A stretch of DNA of 64,000 bases, taken from CAVVDY01 sp963815775. Lineage in GTDB: Bacteria > Acidobacteriota > Terriglobia > Terriglobales > Acidobacteriaceae. The notes under the pieces were generated by a model. The model made no database searches, was not told where the DNA came from, and saw only the letters and a list, made by a program, of their open reading frames with translations. Both the position numbers and the translations under genes were made by a program. Position 1 is the stretch's first letter. Each line of letters opens with the position of its first letter. Shown here in pieces: positions 51,541 through 61,101 of the stretch. The stretch spans positions 310,001 through 374,000 of the forward strand of contig CAWFIB010000025.1 in assembly GCA_963815775.1 (NCBI GenBank), read 5' to 3'.

Positions 51541-52530
51541 TCAGGCAGCGCCCCCAGTCGCCATCGCTCCTAATTCCTGCCCGGGATCTTCGTCAGGAAT
51601 CACAGCCTCAAGCGGATAGCCGAGTTCCTTCCAGGCATAATACCCGCCCAGCAGCGGACGCACGTGGCGTATACCGTGCCTTCTGAGTTGCAGCGCCACA
51701 CGGGCGCTGGTGGCCTCGTTCGGTCAAGTACAGAACAACACGATCTCGCCATCGCGAGAAATCTCGCCGTGACGACTTTCCAGTGTCTCAGGAGAAATGC
51801 GTAGCGCCGTGGGAAGGGTATGAGGATCAGGTAGCAGATCGAGTGGATGGCGCAGGTCGATGATGCTTACTGGCTCGCCTAGGTCGAGCTTGACTTTCAA
51901 TTCCTCAGGCGTGATGCGGTCCCCTTTCACCTGATTGAGGAAGCGCATCCGGTCATAGTAGCGGTAGCCGATATATGCGACAAAAGCCCCCACGAACATC
52001 AGGAACGCCCATGCGCCCAGGCGCTGCAGGCCGTCCGTGATGCGGGCAATCTGCCTGGTGAAGAAGAATCCGATCAGGGTGAATGCCGCCGCCCAGAGGG
52101 ACGCGCCGGCAAGGGCAAAGACTGCAAACCGGGGATAGGGGATGCCCACGACGGCGGACAGTGGAGCAGCGGCGGTGTTCAGGCCAGGCACGAACTTGGC
52201 GAACAGCAAAGTTCGCACCCCGAACTTGGCAAACTTGGCTTCTGTCTGACGAACGCAGGTGTCGGGCTCGAGGGAGATCTTGCAGAGCAGGCGCAACACG
52301 GTCAAGCCCCGCCGCTTACCGATGTAGTACCAGAGTGAATCGCTGGTGATTGAGCCCAGGGCCGCGGCCAGAACGGTCAGAAAAAGACTCGTCTGACCCT
52401 GCCCGGCGAGAGCGCCGCAAGTCATCAGCAGCGGTGCCACCGGCACCGGCAGTCCTGCCTGCTCGCCCATCACCCACACAAACACCAGCAAGTAGCCGTA
52501 TAGCTGAATGAATTGGAGGGTATTGGTCAC
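51541..52530 (-). CDS. DedA-family membrane protein fused to a rhodanese domain, candidate selenoprotein (in-frame TGA)
   Basis: Read through the TGA at 51726-51724, the protein has 329 residues with Sec at 269. Part one (1-200) is a DedA/SNARE-associated membrane protein (G-E-Q-A-G-L-P-V-P-V-A-P, F-A-K-F-V-P-G-L-N-T-A-A-A-P-L-S-A). Part two (205-329) is a rhodanese domain: I-I-D-L-R-H-P, then I-V-L-F-C-T-U-P-N-E-A-T-S-A-R-V-A-L and V-R-P-L-L-G-G-Y-Y-A-W-K. Homologues normally read C-x-C-P-N-E here, so U stands for Cys in the active loop. After the TGA the frame stays open for 60 codons of clear rhodanese sequence. Without readthrough the rhodanese domain would be cut in its active site. A candidate SECIS hairpin follows. 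Confidence 0.78.
51691..51709 (-). promoter_or_regulatory. Candidate bacterial SECIS hairpin for the DedA-rhodanese gene
   Basis: On the minus strand, beginning 15 nt after the TGA: CAGCGCC, loop CGTGT, GGCGCTG, a perfect 7-bp stem. Loop starts at +22 with G in second position. Compare 7955-7977. Confidence 0.6.
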
Positions 52531-52722
52531 AAGAGCTCACGCGATCAACTCAAGCAAGTGGATGCCGAAGAAGCGCCAAAGTTTCGCTATCCCTACGAAA
52601 TAATGGTCAAGACAGCACGCCCCCTCCCGCCAGAATGGGACATGCTCAAACTTCAAGTGGGCTTTCCAATTGAGCCACCCCAACATTTTGCGAGGAGCGA
52701 AGAGCGAAAAGCGCAGGGCCGC

Positions 52723-55023
52723 CTACCATTTCTGCGAACGCTCGCCCGCAGGCGGCCGTGTCGCCGACTGTACGGACGCTCTCTCCGCCGGCATCGCATA
52801 CTCGGGATTCGGCTTGCCCATCAGGTACATGTCAAACCAGCCGACGATGTTCTCCAGCCGCTCAATGCGGTGCCACGGTTGCCCTGAGCGCGACAACTCG
52901 TGCGATTCGCCGGGGAAGCGCACCATGACGGTTGGCTTGTGCAGGTATTTCAGCGCACGAAACATCTGCTCGCCGCCGGAGGTGGGAGGCGTGCGGTAAT
53001 CAGCGTCGCCAAGAATAAACATCATAGGGGTATCGACATTCTTGATGTAGGTGATGGGTGAGCGCTGCACGTAATCCTGGAAATCGTCGAACGGCGGCGC
53101 CTTGAACCAGTTCGGCTGGAACAGTGTGAAATCAGCGGTGTACCACCAGGAAGCCCAATCGGCAATGTCACGCTGGGAGACGGCGGCTTCAAAGCGATGG
53201 GTGTGTCCAACCGTCCAGTCGGTCAGCAGGCCGCCGCCGCTGCCGCCGGTTACGCCGAGTTTGTTCTGATCGATGTACCCGCGCTTCAGCATCTCATCGA
53301 CGCCGACCATCAAGTCCTTGTAGTCGTCGCCGGGATACTTGTACTGAATGATGTTGCCGAACTCTTGCCCATAGCTGGTGCTGCCGCGTGGATTGGGATA
53401 GAGCACCACGTATCCCTTGGCGGCCATCCATTGAAATTCGTGGTCGAAGATATACCCGTAGGCGGTGTGCGGTCCGCCGTGAATATTGAGAATAAGCGGA
53501 TACTTCTTCGAGGGATCGAAGTCAGGCGGCTTCTGGATCCAGGCTTCAATCTTCCTGCCGTCGAAGCTGGTATACCAGAAGTCTTCCGGAACCGTGAGAT
53601 TCAGCTCGCTGAATAGCGGCCCGTTCAGATTGGTGATCTGCCGCTGCGTGCCGTTGGGCTGCAAGACGAAAAGCTCGTCAATCATGGTCGGCGTAGAGAC
53701 GTTCAGGACGACAACCTTGCGGTCATTGGACTCGGTGAACTGTACGACAGCTTGGTCGCCGTGGGAGAGCTCCTGGACCTTTCCGGAGGCCGCGTCAACG
53801 CTGACCAGAATTGCGCGGCCCTGTTTGGCAGCGACGTCGATGAGGTGTGCGCCGTCTTTTGACCACATCGGTTCGAGTCTGCGGCCTCCGCGCGGAGGCT
53901 CGTTGTCACCAAGTAGCCCGCTGTTAATGTCGTAGTCGTAATCGGCGGTGAGGTTCTTCGCGGTGGCTCCCGGAGTCAGATCGAGGGTCCAGAGATCAGG
54001 CTCAGCGTAGGAGCGTACAGGATTTTGCACAGCGCCGACAAAGGCCACCTGCTTGCCATCCGGCGAGAGCACCATGCTGTTGATGCCGCCCAGTAGGCCC
54101 CCCATTTTAACCGTCGAGATCAGTTCGACTGCGCCCCCCGCCGATGGCACTGACAAGATGTCGGTGTGGGGCAGCTCATAGTAAGGCTCGATAATGCGGT
54201 TGGCGTGGAAGATGATCCGGCTACCATCGGGCAGGAAGCTGGGTTCCTGCTCGTCGAACTCACCAGTCGTCAGCTGCTTGGGCGTGCTCTTCGCGTCACT
54301 GGATAACGGCACGTCAATGATCCAGATATGCCGGTGGTGCTTGGGGTCCAGATAGCCCGCGCCATTGAAGCGGTAGACAGCTCGGGTGATGATCTTCACG
54401 TCACTCTCGTGCTCCGGCTCGCCGCCGGTTTCCTTCTTCTGCTGCTTGGCGAGATCGTCAGGATTCGCATCACAAAGGAACGCAATGCGCTTGCCATCGG
54501 GAGACCAGACCGGGTCTCCGACCGAGCGGGGCAGGTCGGTGATTGTCCATGCCTCGCCGCCGCTCATCGAGAGCAGTGCCAGTTGCGATGCCGGAGGTTT
54601 ACCGTCTTTTGGCGCTTCGCCACTGCCGCGGACAAAGGCGATCCACTTGCCGTCGGGCGACCAGCGCGGCTGGGAGTCGTGTTTGCCATTGGTCAGGCGC
54701 ATGGGGGCCGATTGCCCGCTGGTAGTGACGTTCCAGAGCGACGTATCGTAGCCTTCCTTCTTCTCGTTGACCGTTACCTTGACGAAAACGACGTGCGAGC
54801 CATCGGGTGATACCTGGGGGTCTCCGATCCACTGAAAGCGGAAGAGATCTTTCTCGGTGATCGGGCGCTTGGTCTGAGCGATTACGAATGGGCTGGTTGT
54901 GACGAGAAGCAAAACGAATAAGCCGACAAGTCTGCGCACGGGGCGTAGCACCTCGGAGAGAATGTAGCGTCCTTTATAGCTGGATGGCTTTACGATTGTC
55001 GAGGAAGGCAGGTTCTGCGTCAT
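52723..55023 (-). CDS. S9-family serine peptidase (prolyl oligopeptidase/acylaminoacyl-peptidase type), secreted
   Basis: 766 residues from ATG 55023 (MTQNLPSSTIVKPS), with GGAGG eleven bases upstream; a GTG seven codons earlier (55044) is also possible. A signal-like hydrophobic segment occurs near residues 30-50 (GLFVLLLVTTSPFVIAQ). WD/PD40-like beta-propeller blades follow (V-S-P-D-G-S-H-V-V-F, W-S-P-D-G-K-W-I-A-F, and so on). The C-terminal hydrolase has the nucleophile elbow G-G-S-G-G-G, Asp in L-G-D-A-D-Y-R-T-P, and His in G-E-S-H-E-L-S. It would cleave oligopeptides or N-acylated residues outside the inner membrane. Confidence 0.9.
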   Translation of the reverse strand: MTQNLPSSTIVKPSSYKGRYILSEVLRPVRRLVGLFVLLLVTTSPFVIAQTKRPITEKDLFRFQWIGDPQVSPDGSHVVFVKVTVNEKKEGYDTSLWNVTTSGQSAPMRLTNGKHDSQPRWSPDGKWIAFVRGSGEAPKDGKPPASQLALLSMSGGEAWTITDLPRSVGDPVWSPDGKRIAFLCDANPDDLAKQQKKETGGEPEHESDVKIITRAVYRFNGAGYLDPKHHRHIWIIDVPLSSDAKSTPKQLTTGEFDEQEPSFLPDGSRIIFHANRIIEPYYELPHTDILSVPSAGGAVELISTVKMGGLLGGINSMVLSPDGKQVAFVGAVQNPVRSYAEPDLWTLDLTPGATAKNLTADYDYDINSGLLGDNEPPRGGRRLEPMWSKDGAHLIDVAAKQGRAILVSVDAASGKVQELSHGDQAVVQFTESNDRKVVVLNVSTPTMIDELFVLQPNGTQRQITNLNGPLFSELNLTVPEDFWYTSFDGRKIEAWIQKPPDFDPSKKYPLILNIHGGPHTAYGYIFDHEFQWMAAKGYVVLYPNPRGSTSYGQEFGNIIQYKYPGDDYKDLMVGVDEMLKRGYIDQNKLGVTGGSGGGLLTDWTVGHTHRFEAAVSQRDIADWASWWYTADFTLFQPNWFKAPPFDDFQDYVQRSPITYIKNVDTPMMFILGDADYRTPPTSGGEQMFRALKYLHKPTVMVRFPGESHELSRSGQPWHRIERLENIVGWFDMYLMGKPNPEYAMPAERASVQSATRPPAGERSQKW

Positions 55024-55068
55024 AATAGCGATTGCCTCCCGCACCTCGCGACTGCGAGGGGCGCTTGC

Positions 55069-55746
55069 ATGAATATGGGTGTGAAGTCACTAGCCAAGGG
55101 AGTGAATCGCGCCACCACTGCGGCTCTCAAGGGGACACAGGAGCCGCGCTGGCCCGGCTTCGTGGCCTTGATGGCTGGCGCTTGTTTGCATTTTGTGTTG
55201 CCGTCGCGTCTGTCCGTGGGGCCAAACTGGTTTTTGCCGGCAATCATGGCGGCACTGCTGGTCCCTATCATGGCGTCCCACCGGCGTGGGGCCTATGCTG
55301 TGGCGCGATTGCTGACCTTCGTGGCCACCGGAGCTCTGACGCTGGCGCTGGTGGCCTCGCTTGCCCTTCTGATTCAAGGACTGCCGACTCACAAAGATAC
55401 TCCGCAAGCCCTTCTGCGCTCTGCCGGTGTGCTATGGGTAACGAACATCCTGGTCTTTGCCCTCTGGTATTGGAAACTGGACGCGGGCGGTCCGGTCGGG
55501 CGTGATAACTGTGCCGGACCAGTAGCTAGCGCGTTCTTGTTTCCGCAGATGGTCCGCCAGCCCGATACGCATTGGTCGCCGCAATTTATCGACTACCTTT
55601 TTCTTGCCTTCAACACCAGCACGGCTTTCTCGCCAACCGACACTGCGATTCTCGATCGCTGGGCGAAGATCCTGACCATGCTGCAGTCGCTAATCTCATT
55701 GTCGGTGCTGGTGATTCTCGCAGCGCGCGCCATCAACGTTCTGTAA
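55069..55746 (+). CDS. Conserved-type integral membrane protein
   Basis: 225 residues with five to six hydrophobic segments (GFVALMAGACLHFVL, FLPAIMAALLVPIM, LLTFVATGALTLALVASLALL, VLWVTNILVFALWYW, MLQSLISLSVLVILAARAI). The pattern Y-L-F-L-A-F-N-T-S-T-A-F-S-P-T-D-T before the last helix resembles an ion-channel-like re-entrant loop, typical of a DUF1345-like group. Divergent from the S9 peptidase. Function unknown. Confidence 0.7.
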   Translation: MNMGVKSLAKGVNRATTAALKGTQEPRWPGFVALMAGACLHFVLPSRLSVGPNWFLPAIMAALLVPIMASHRRGAYAVARLLTFVATGALTLALVASLALLIQGLPTHKDTPQALLRSAGVLWVTNILVFALWYWKLDAGGPVGRDNCAGPVASAFLFPQMVRQPDTHWSPQFIDYLFLAFNTSTAFSPTDTAILDRWAKILTMLQSLISLSVLVILAARAINVL

Positions 55747-55797
55747 GTGACGAGTGCGCTTGCGCGGCTCGCCAATCCGAAGAAAGCCGCGAACCCG

Positions 55798-57033
55798 CTA
55801 TGCCGTCGGTCTGTCTCGCGGCGGGGCGTAGGCAAAGAAATCCTGATGGAAGCGCTGCGCATACTCGCGGATGAGCTGCTCAATGCGGATGGGGTCTCGC
55901 GAGCGTACGATCAGCCCGGCATGGTGCGGCTTGTCATTCATGCGCCATACGATTTCAGGATCGTTGTAGGCCGAGGTGTCGGGGCATTCCTGGCGGGCAA
56001 GGGAGATCAGCAGTCCCGCATAATCGTTGCGAAGAGGCGCAACCGTGTAAGGCGCTTTTCCCCCGGCGATCTCAACTTTGGCCCACTCCACCCATAGGTT
56101 GATTTCGGTGGCAGCCTCCACCAGTTCACTGATATGCGCTCCACCGACCCGGGCCGCCGTTTCCAGGAAGTACAGCTTGCCATCGTGCCCGCGAATGAAT
56201 TCGCTATGCGAAACGCCGCGCAGCATCCCCAACGCAAGCAAAACCTGCTCGTTCAACGCGCGCAGCTCCAGTTCCTCGCTCGATCCCGGAGCCAGAGTCC
56301 GGGTGGTGAATACGTCGCCGCTCTGCGAAACCTCCATCGGCGGACGGCCATACTTGCTGGCTACTGAAAACACTACCTTCCTGTCGTAAATAATTGCGTC
56401 GACGTGATAGATCTCGCCGGGTATGTACTGCTCCAGCAGATAGAAAGATTGCTGATCGCCCAGCGCGTTCACCGCCTCCCAGAACTCGCCGGCGTTGTGA
56501 AGCTTCTTAATCCCAATGGAGCCGGCGATGGAGCGCGGCTTCAGAACCCAGGGAGCAGGAATGCGCTCCATAAACTCATTCAGCTTGCGGTGATTCAGAA
56601 CGTGGATGAATGCTGGGATTGGTAGCCCCTGGGAGGCCGCGCGCGTGCGCATGGCCAGCTTGTCGCGGAAGTAGCGGGCGCTGGTCTGTCCCATGCCCGG
56701 CACGCGCAAGTGCTCGCGCAGGATCGCCGCCGTCTCTACATCGAACTCGTCAAGAGCGACGATGCTGTCGATGGTTTCCGTCTTTGCGGTATGACTGAGG
56801 CCGAGCAGGACATCGTTAATGTTCCAGACCTTGTCGACGTCAGGCACGTAGAAGATTTCGTCGATGCTCTCGCGCGGCCAGGCGGCGTGCTCCAGGCTAT
56901 GCGAGGTGACGAGCAACACTCGGCAGCCTTGGCGACGGCACTCCTGGAGGAATTCAGTCCCTTTGTAGTAGCTGGCGAGGCAGACGATGGTCGGAGTATG
57001 GCCTGCTCCCGAGACTGGAGAAGAGGATGACAT
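55798..57033 (-). CDS. ATP-grasp domain protein (carboxylate-amine ligase type)
   Basis: 411 residues. A pre-ATP-grasp Rossmann-like part comprises residues 1-110; then comes the ATP-grasp core with W-V-L-K-P-R-S-I-A-G-S-I-G-I-K-K, E-Q-Y-I-P-G-E-I-Y-H-V-D-A, H-S-E-F-I-R and L-E-T-A-A-R-V-G-G, which bind ATP-Mg and acyl phosphate. Such enzymes ligate a carboxylate to an amine or thiol. Substrate unknown; it stands alone, so context gives no hint. Confidence 0.83.
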   Translation of the reverse strand: MSSSSPVSGAGHTPTIVCLASYYKGTEFLQECRRQGCRVLLVTSHSLEHAAWPRESIDEIFYVPDVDKVWNINDVLLGLSHTAKTETIDSIVALDEFDVETAAILREHLRVPGMGQTSARYFRDKLAMRTRAASQGLPIPAFIHVLNHRKLNEFMERIPAPWVLKPRSIAGSIGIKKLHNAGEFWEAVNALGDQQSFYLLEQYIPGEIYHVDAIIYDRKVVFSVASKYGRPPMEVSQSGDVFTTRTLAPGSSEELELRALNEQVLLALGMLRGVSHSEFIRGHDGKLYFLETAARVGGAHISELVEAATEINLWVEWAKVEIAGGKAPYTVAPLRNDYAGLLISLARQECPDTSAYNDPEIVWRMNDKPHHAGLIVRSRDPIRIEQLIREYAQRFHQDFFAYAPPRDRPTA

Positions 57034-57301
57034 CGCAAACCTCCCGCACGTATCTGCGTTGAAACAAGGTATCAGACCCGCTGACTTTCGTCGCTCTGGT
57101 GCCGGTGGATTTTGTACAATCTCTATGCCTTGTGAGCCATCGTTCCCTCCGGGTGACGGTTCGCGCGCAGTGCCGAATTATTGGCAACTGTGCTCGCTTA
57201 TCCACACTACTTCACGTGTCGATGCTCTTTATCGATGTAAACAAGGTGAAGAACAAGGAACATGGTGGAGCGAATCACAGACGCTCTGAAAGAGGGTTGC
57301 A

Positions 57302-58324
57302 GTGCCTGAACTGAGGAAAGACCCGATTGTTGGACGCTGGGTAATTGTTTCCAATGACCGCGCCAAGCGGCCGACAGACTTTGTGCGCGAGCCGGTGACC
57401 AGGAAGGGCGGTTTCTGCCCATTCTGTCCGGGCAACGAGGACAAGACGCCTAACGAGGTGCTGGCTTACCGTCCTAATGGCACCGGCCACGATGGCCCGG
57501 GCTGGACCGTCCGCGTCGTCCCTAACAAATTTCCTGCCCTGGGAATCGAAGGCAGCTTGGGCCGCCAGGCAGAAGGCATGTTCGACAAAATGAATGGGAT
57601 TGGCGCCCATGAAGTCGTCATCGAGACACCGGAGCACGACGTCACCCTGGCAGATCTCACTGAGAAGCGTATCGAAGACGTGCTGTGGGCCTTTCGCGAC
57701 CGCATCCTCGATCTGAAGAAGGACAAGCGCTTTAAGTACATCCTTATCTTCAAGAACCACGGCACGGCGGCGGGTGCCACACTGGAGCACTCACATGCGC
57801 AGCTGATCGCGCTGCCCATTGTCCCCAAGTATGTGGTCGAAGAGATGGAGGGTGCGAAGCAGTACTTCATCTACAAAGAGCGCTGCGTGTTCTGCGACAT
57901 CGTTCGGCAGGAGACTGAAGCTGGCATCCGCGTCGTCGGTGAGAATGAAAACTTCCTGACAGTCGCTCCCTACGCTCCGCGTTTCCCATTCGAAACCTGG
58001 GTTCTGCCAAAGCGGCATGAATCCGCTTTTGAGAACTCGTCGTCCCAGGTCTATGAAGGTCTGGCAAAGTCGCTCAAGAATCTGCTGACCCGCGCTGACC
58101 AAGTGCTCAACAGCCCCTCCTACAATCTGGTGATCCACACCGCCCCCGTGCAGGAAGGCCCACTGGACTACTATCACTGGCACATTGAATTCATGCCGCG
58201 GCTGACTAAGACTGCCGGCTTTGAATGGGGAACCGGCTTCTATCAGAACCCCACGCCGCCCGAAGAAGCGGCGAAGTTCCTGCGCGAAGCGAAGATTGTC
58301 GCGCCGCAGCCGGTCGAAGTGTAG
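57302..58324 (+). CDS. galT: Galactose-1-phosphate uridylyltransferase
   Basis: 340 residues; GTG start (57302), AGAGGG seven bases upstream. Zn-binding F-C-P-F-C near residue 40, the HIT-like nucleophile segment L-E-H-S-H-A-Q-L-I (His-x-His), and H-W-H-I-E-F-M-P-R-L. It exchanges UMP between UDP-glucose and galactose-1-phosphate (Leloir pathway) or a related sugar phosphate. Other gal genes are absent, so related nucleotidyltransfer roles are possible. Convergent with iscX. Confidence 0.92.
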   Translation: MPELRKDPIVGRWVIVSNDRAKRPTDFVREPVTRKGGFCPFCPGNEDKTPNEVLAYRPNGTGHDGPGWTVRVVPNKFPALGIEGSLGRQAEGMFDKMNGIGAHEVVIETPEHDVTLADLTEKRIEDVLWAFRDRILDLKKDKRFKYILIFKNHGTAAGATLEHSHAQLIALPIVPKYVVEEMEGAKQYFIYKERCVFCDIVRQETEAGIRVVGENENFLTVAPYAPRFPFETWVLPKRHESAFENSSSQVYEGLAKSLKNLLTRADQVLNSPSYNLVIHTAPVQEGPLDYYHWHIEFMPRLTKTAGFEWGTGFYQNPTPPEEAAKFLREAKIVAPQPVEV

Positions 58325-58342
58325 GAGAGGTTGGTCTGCGGT

Positions 58343-58561
58343 CTACTCGTTGCGGTCCTGATATTCCTCGTACCAGGCCATCTGGATGGCTTCCAGCTTC
58401 GACTCATTCGACCCCTTATCGTCGTCCACGAATGTAGGCAGCTCGGTGACGTAACGGTGCAGGTCAGTGAAGCGCACTTCCAGGGGATTCTGGTCGGGAT
58501 ATTTATCAGCCAACGCGATGCCCAGATCTTCGGCGTCATCCCAGCGTAGTTCGGCAGCCAT
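58343..58561 (-). CDS. iscX: Fe-S assembly protein IscX
   Basis: 72 residues. The start MAAELRWDDAEDLGIALADK and ending W-Y-E-E-Y-Q-D-R-N-E are typical, with D-P-L-x-V-x-F-T-D-L-H-like residues (N-P-L-E-V-R-F-T-D-L-H-R-Y). IscX is an acidic adaptor that binds the desulfurase IscS and may donate or gate iron. Last gene of the isc operon, separated from fdx by about 145 bases of repeats. Confidence 0.92.
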   Translation of the reverse strand: MAAELRWDDAEDLGIALADKYPDQNPLEVRFTDLHRYVTELPTFVDDDKGSNESKLEAIQMAWYEEYQDRNE

Positions 58562-58615
58562 GCAGTTCCTTTCTCAACTGGCTCAGGCCAGCGATCCTTC
58601 ACACTCAACACGAAC

Positions 58616-58702
58616 CAATTAACCACCGAAATCACCGAGCGCACGGAGTCAGGCTGTTTACTTATCTGTCCTCCGTGGCCTCTGTGTTCTCCGTGGTGAA
58701 GA
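58616..58702. repeat. Repeat of the CACCACGGAG / CTCCGTGGTG type between iscX and fdx
   Basis: AACCACCGAAATCACCGAGC and, 60 bases on, CTCCGTGGCCTCTGTGTTCT then CTCCGTGGTGAAGAAG form inverted arms. Similar words recur at 62932-63125, next to iscS. Non-coding. Confidence 0.6.
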
Positions 58703-58705
58703 AGA

Positions 58706-59119
58706 TCAGTGTCCTTCAGAAACGTAGTTGCGGTTCCAGGCCGGAATCTCAACCACAACCTCGCCCGGCTTCTCGATGATCGACTGGCAGCCCAGCCGAG
58801 ATTCGAGTTGCAGGTCAGCGGCCATGTCGAGGCGGTCGGCTTCGTCGTCTTCCATCTCGCTGAGCAGTTCCTTGCCTTTCTTCACCACGACGTGGCAGGT
58901 CGTGCAGGCGCAATTGCCGCCGCAGGCGTGGTCCAGATGGACGCCAAAGTTCAGCGCAACGTCGAGAATCGATTCCGGCTTGCCGTGATCGAGATATGGG
59001 AGCTTGCCGTGCTCGAACTCGACCGTCTTGTTGTCGGGAAGGAAGGTGACCCGAACGGTGTTGGCTCCGGGTGCTTCAATCGTGGCAGCGCTGCCGCCTT
59101 GGGTCTTCTCGTCTGACAT
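58706..59119 (-). CDS. fdx: ISC-type [2Fe-2S] ferredoxin
   Basis: 137 residues. Cluster ligands are in A-C-G-G-N-C-A-C-T-T-C-H and L-G-C-Q-S-I, giving C-x5-C-x2-C...C of the adrenodoxin/ISC class. It supplies electrons for cluster assembly on IscU. An N-terminal extension of ~25 residues (MSDEKTQGGSAATIEAPGAN) is longer than in proteobacterial Fdx. It begins six bases after the hscA stop, so the two are co-transcribed. Confidence 0.95.
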   Translation of the reverse strand: MSDEKTQGGSAATIEAPGANTVRVTFLPDNKTVEFEHGKLPYLDHGKPESILDVALNFGVHLDHACGGNCACTTCHVVVKKGKELLSEMEDDEADRLDMAADLQLESRLGCQSIIEKPGEVVVEIPAWNRNYVSEGH

Positions 59120-59125
59120 AATTCC

Positions 59126-61030
59126 TCAGTTCTTGATCTCTGCCTGCGCGATCGGGTGAGGCGCTTCGGGGCCCTCGCCCACACCGGCGTTGTCCATGGT
59201 CTTGCCCTTGAGCGCCGCTCCGACAGCGGAGTCCATCATCAGCTCGGCCAGCCGCATGGTGCCCTGGTTCAAGGCTTCGACTCCGTCGCGCACTGCCTGG
59301 TAGTCGTCTTGCGGCATCACGGCGCGCAGCGCCTTTTCCAGCTTGTCAATGTTCGTGCGCTCATGTGAAGTGAGCTGCTCCCACGCCGGATTCTTCCGAC
59401 CCTTCTCCAGCGCCGTGAGAATCGTGTCGGCTTCATTGCGCGCTTCCACAAGCTGCCGCCGGCGAAAATCTTCCTCCGCGTAGTCGAAGGATTCGAGAAT
59501 CATGTTCTCGACCTGCTCGTCGGTGAGCCCGTAGCTGGGCTGAACTTCGATCTCGGCTTCCTTGGCGCTGCGCAGCTCGCGCGCGGTGACGTGCAGAATG
59601 CCGTTCGCATCGATGAGGAATTTCACTTCGATACGCGGCAGCCCGGCGGGCATGGGAGGAATGCCCTTCAGGTCGAAGCGCGCCAGCGAGCGATTATCCT
59701 TGGCCATCTCGCGCTCGCCCTGCACAACGTGGATCGCCACGTTCGTCTGGCCCTCCACGCCGGTTGTGAAGTGCTCGGTTGCCGACGCCGGAATCGTCGA
59801 GTTGCGATGAATGATCTTCGCCACCCCCCCGCCCAGCGACTCGATGCCCAGCGACAGCGGCGTTACGTCGAGCAGCAGCATGTTGCTGGTTGCTTCCGAG
59901 CCTCCGGCGAGAATATTGGCTTGCACGGCTGCACCCAGCGCGACGACTTCGTCAGGGTTCAGGTCGGCGTGCGGCCTGCGCTGGAACATCTCTTCGACCA
60001 GTCCGCGCACCAGCGGAATCCGCGTCGACCCGCCCACCAGTACCGCTTCATCAATCTGTTGCGCGGTCAGCACAGCGTCTTTCATGGCCTGCTTCACGGG
60101 GCCGACAGTGCGGTTGATCACTGGCTGAATCAACTGCTCAAACTGCTCGCGTGTAATCTGCCGCTGATAACGCTTGCCCCCGGGAAGCTCGACGTCCAGC
60201 GCCGTTGCCGCGCTGGCGCTCAAGGCAATCTTGGCATCGATGACCGCCTTGCGGATGGCTTGGACGATTTCGGCATTGTGGCGAACGCTGACACCCAGGT
60301 CGCCCTGAATATCGTCGATCGCTATTGCCATGAGCAGATTGTCGATATCGTCGCCGCCGAGGTGGGTATCGCCGTTAGTGGCGATGACCTCGAAGATGCC
60401 TTCATGCAGCCTGAGAATCGAGATGTCGAAGGTCCCGCCGCCAAGATCGTAGACCGCGACCGTAACATCGTTGTGCTCGTCGAGACCATAGGCGAGCGCT
60501 GCCGCGGTCGGTTCATTCACCAGGCGTAGAACATCCAGGCCGGCAATGCGGCCGGCGTCCTTCGTGGCCTGACGCTGCGCATCATTGAAATAGGCCGGCA
60601 CGGTGATCACTGCTTTGCTCACCGGGGCAGCGAAGTAGCGCTCGGCATTACGCCTGAGTTGGCGGAGGATGAACGCAGAAATCTCTGGTGGCGTGAAGGT
60701 CTTACTGCCCAGCTTGATGCGCAGCACCTCGCCCGCAGCTAGGTCGTCTGCCAGGCGGAAAGGGAAGAGTTTCAACTCTTCCTGAATGTCTTCGACGCCA
60801 CGACCCATCAGCCGCTTCACGCTATAGACCGCGCGTTCCGGAGTCTCGATCAGATACTTGCGCGCAGCGTTGCCGACAACCACCTGGTCCTTTTCGTCCA
60901 GCGCGACAACCGAGGGAACCAGGTTCGCGCCGTCCTCTGCGGGGATGACGACCGGGCGGTCGTTTTCCATGTATGCCACCAGCGAGTTGGTGGTGCCCAG
61001 GTCGATTCCGATGATGCGGTCAGATGCCAT
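59126..61030 (-). CDS. hscA: Hsp70-type chaperone HscA
   Basis: 634 residues from ATG 61030 (MASDRIIGIDLGTTNSLVAY); a reading from 61060 adds 10 residues without a ribosome site. Nucleotide-binding motifs are G-I-D-L-G-T-T-N-S, Y-D-L-G-G-G-T-F-D-I-S and V-G-G-S-T-R-I-P. The substrate-binding part contains E-V-Q-P-S-Y-G-L-T-D. HscA acts with HscB to release the cluster from IscU; the target motif L-P-P-V-K is present in the IscU encoded upstream. Located between hscB and fdx. Confidence 0.95.
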   Translation of the reverse strand: MASDRIIGIDLGTTNSLVAYMENDRPVVIPAEDGANLVPSVVALDEKDQVVVGNAARKYLIETPERAVYSVKRLMGRGVEDIQEELKLFPFRLADDLAAGEVLRIKLGSKTFTPPEISAFILRQLRRNAERYFAAPVSKAVITVPAYFNDAQRQATKDAGRIAGLDVLRLVNEPTAAALAYGLDEHNDVTVAVYDLGGGTFDISILRLHEGIFEVIATNGDTHLGGDDIDNLLMAIAIDDIQGDLGVSVRHNAEIVQAIRKAVIDAKIALSASAATALDVELPGGKRYQRQITREQFEQLIQPVINRTVGPVKQAMKDAVLTAQQIDEAVLVGGSTRIPLVRGLVEEMFQRRPHADLNPDEVVALGAAVQANILAGGSEATSNMLLLDVTPLSLGIESLGGGVAKIIHRNSTIPASATEHFTTGVEGQTNVAIHVVQGEREMAKDNRSLARFDLKGIPPMPAGLPRIEVKFLIDANGILHVTARELRSAKEAEIEVQPSYGLTDEQVENMILESFDYAEEDFRRRQLVEARNEADTILTALEKGRKNPAWEQLTSHERTNIDKLEKALRAVMPQDDYQAVRDGVEALNQGTMRLAELMMDSAVGAALKGKTMDNAGVGEGPEAPHPIAQAEIKN

Positions 61031-61101
61031 GCAATTCTGTTTCACTGCCGGGTGGAGCACGCATTCATGCGTGCCAGCAATCCACCCCTGGGTTTTGAAG
61101 A

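Noticed and set aside
59591..60529. Long plus-strand open frame of 312 codons
   Set aside because: It is the antisense shadow of hscA, caused by the GC-rich codon pattern; it has no family-like features.
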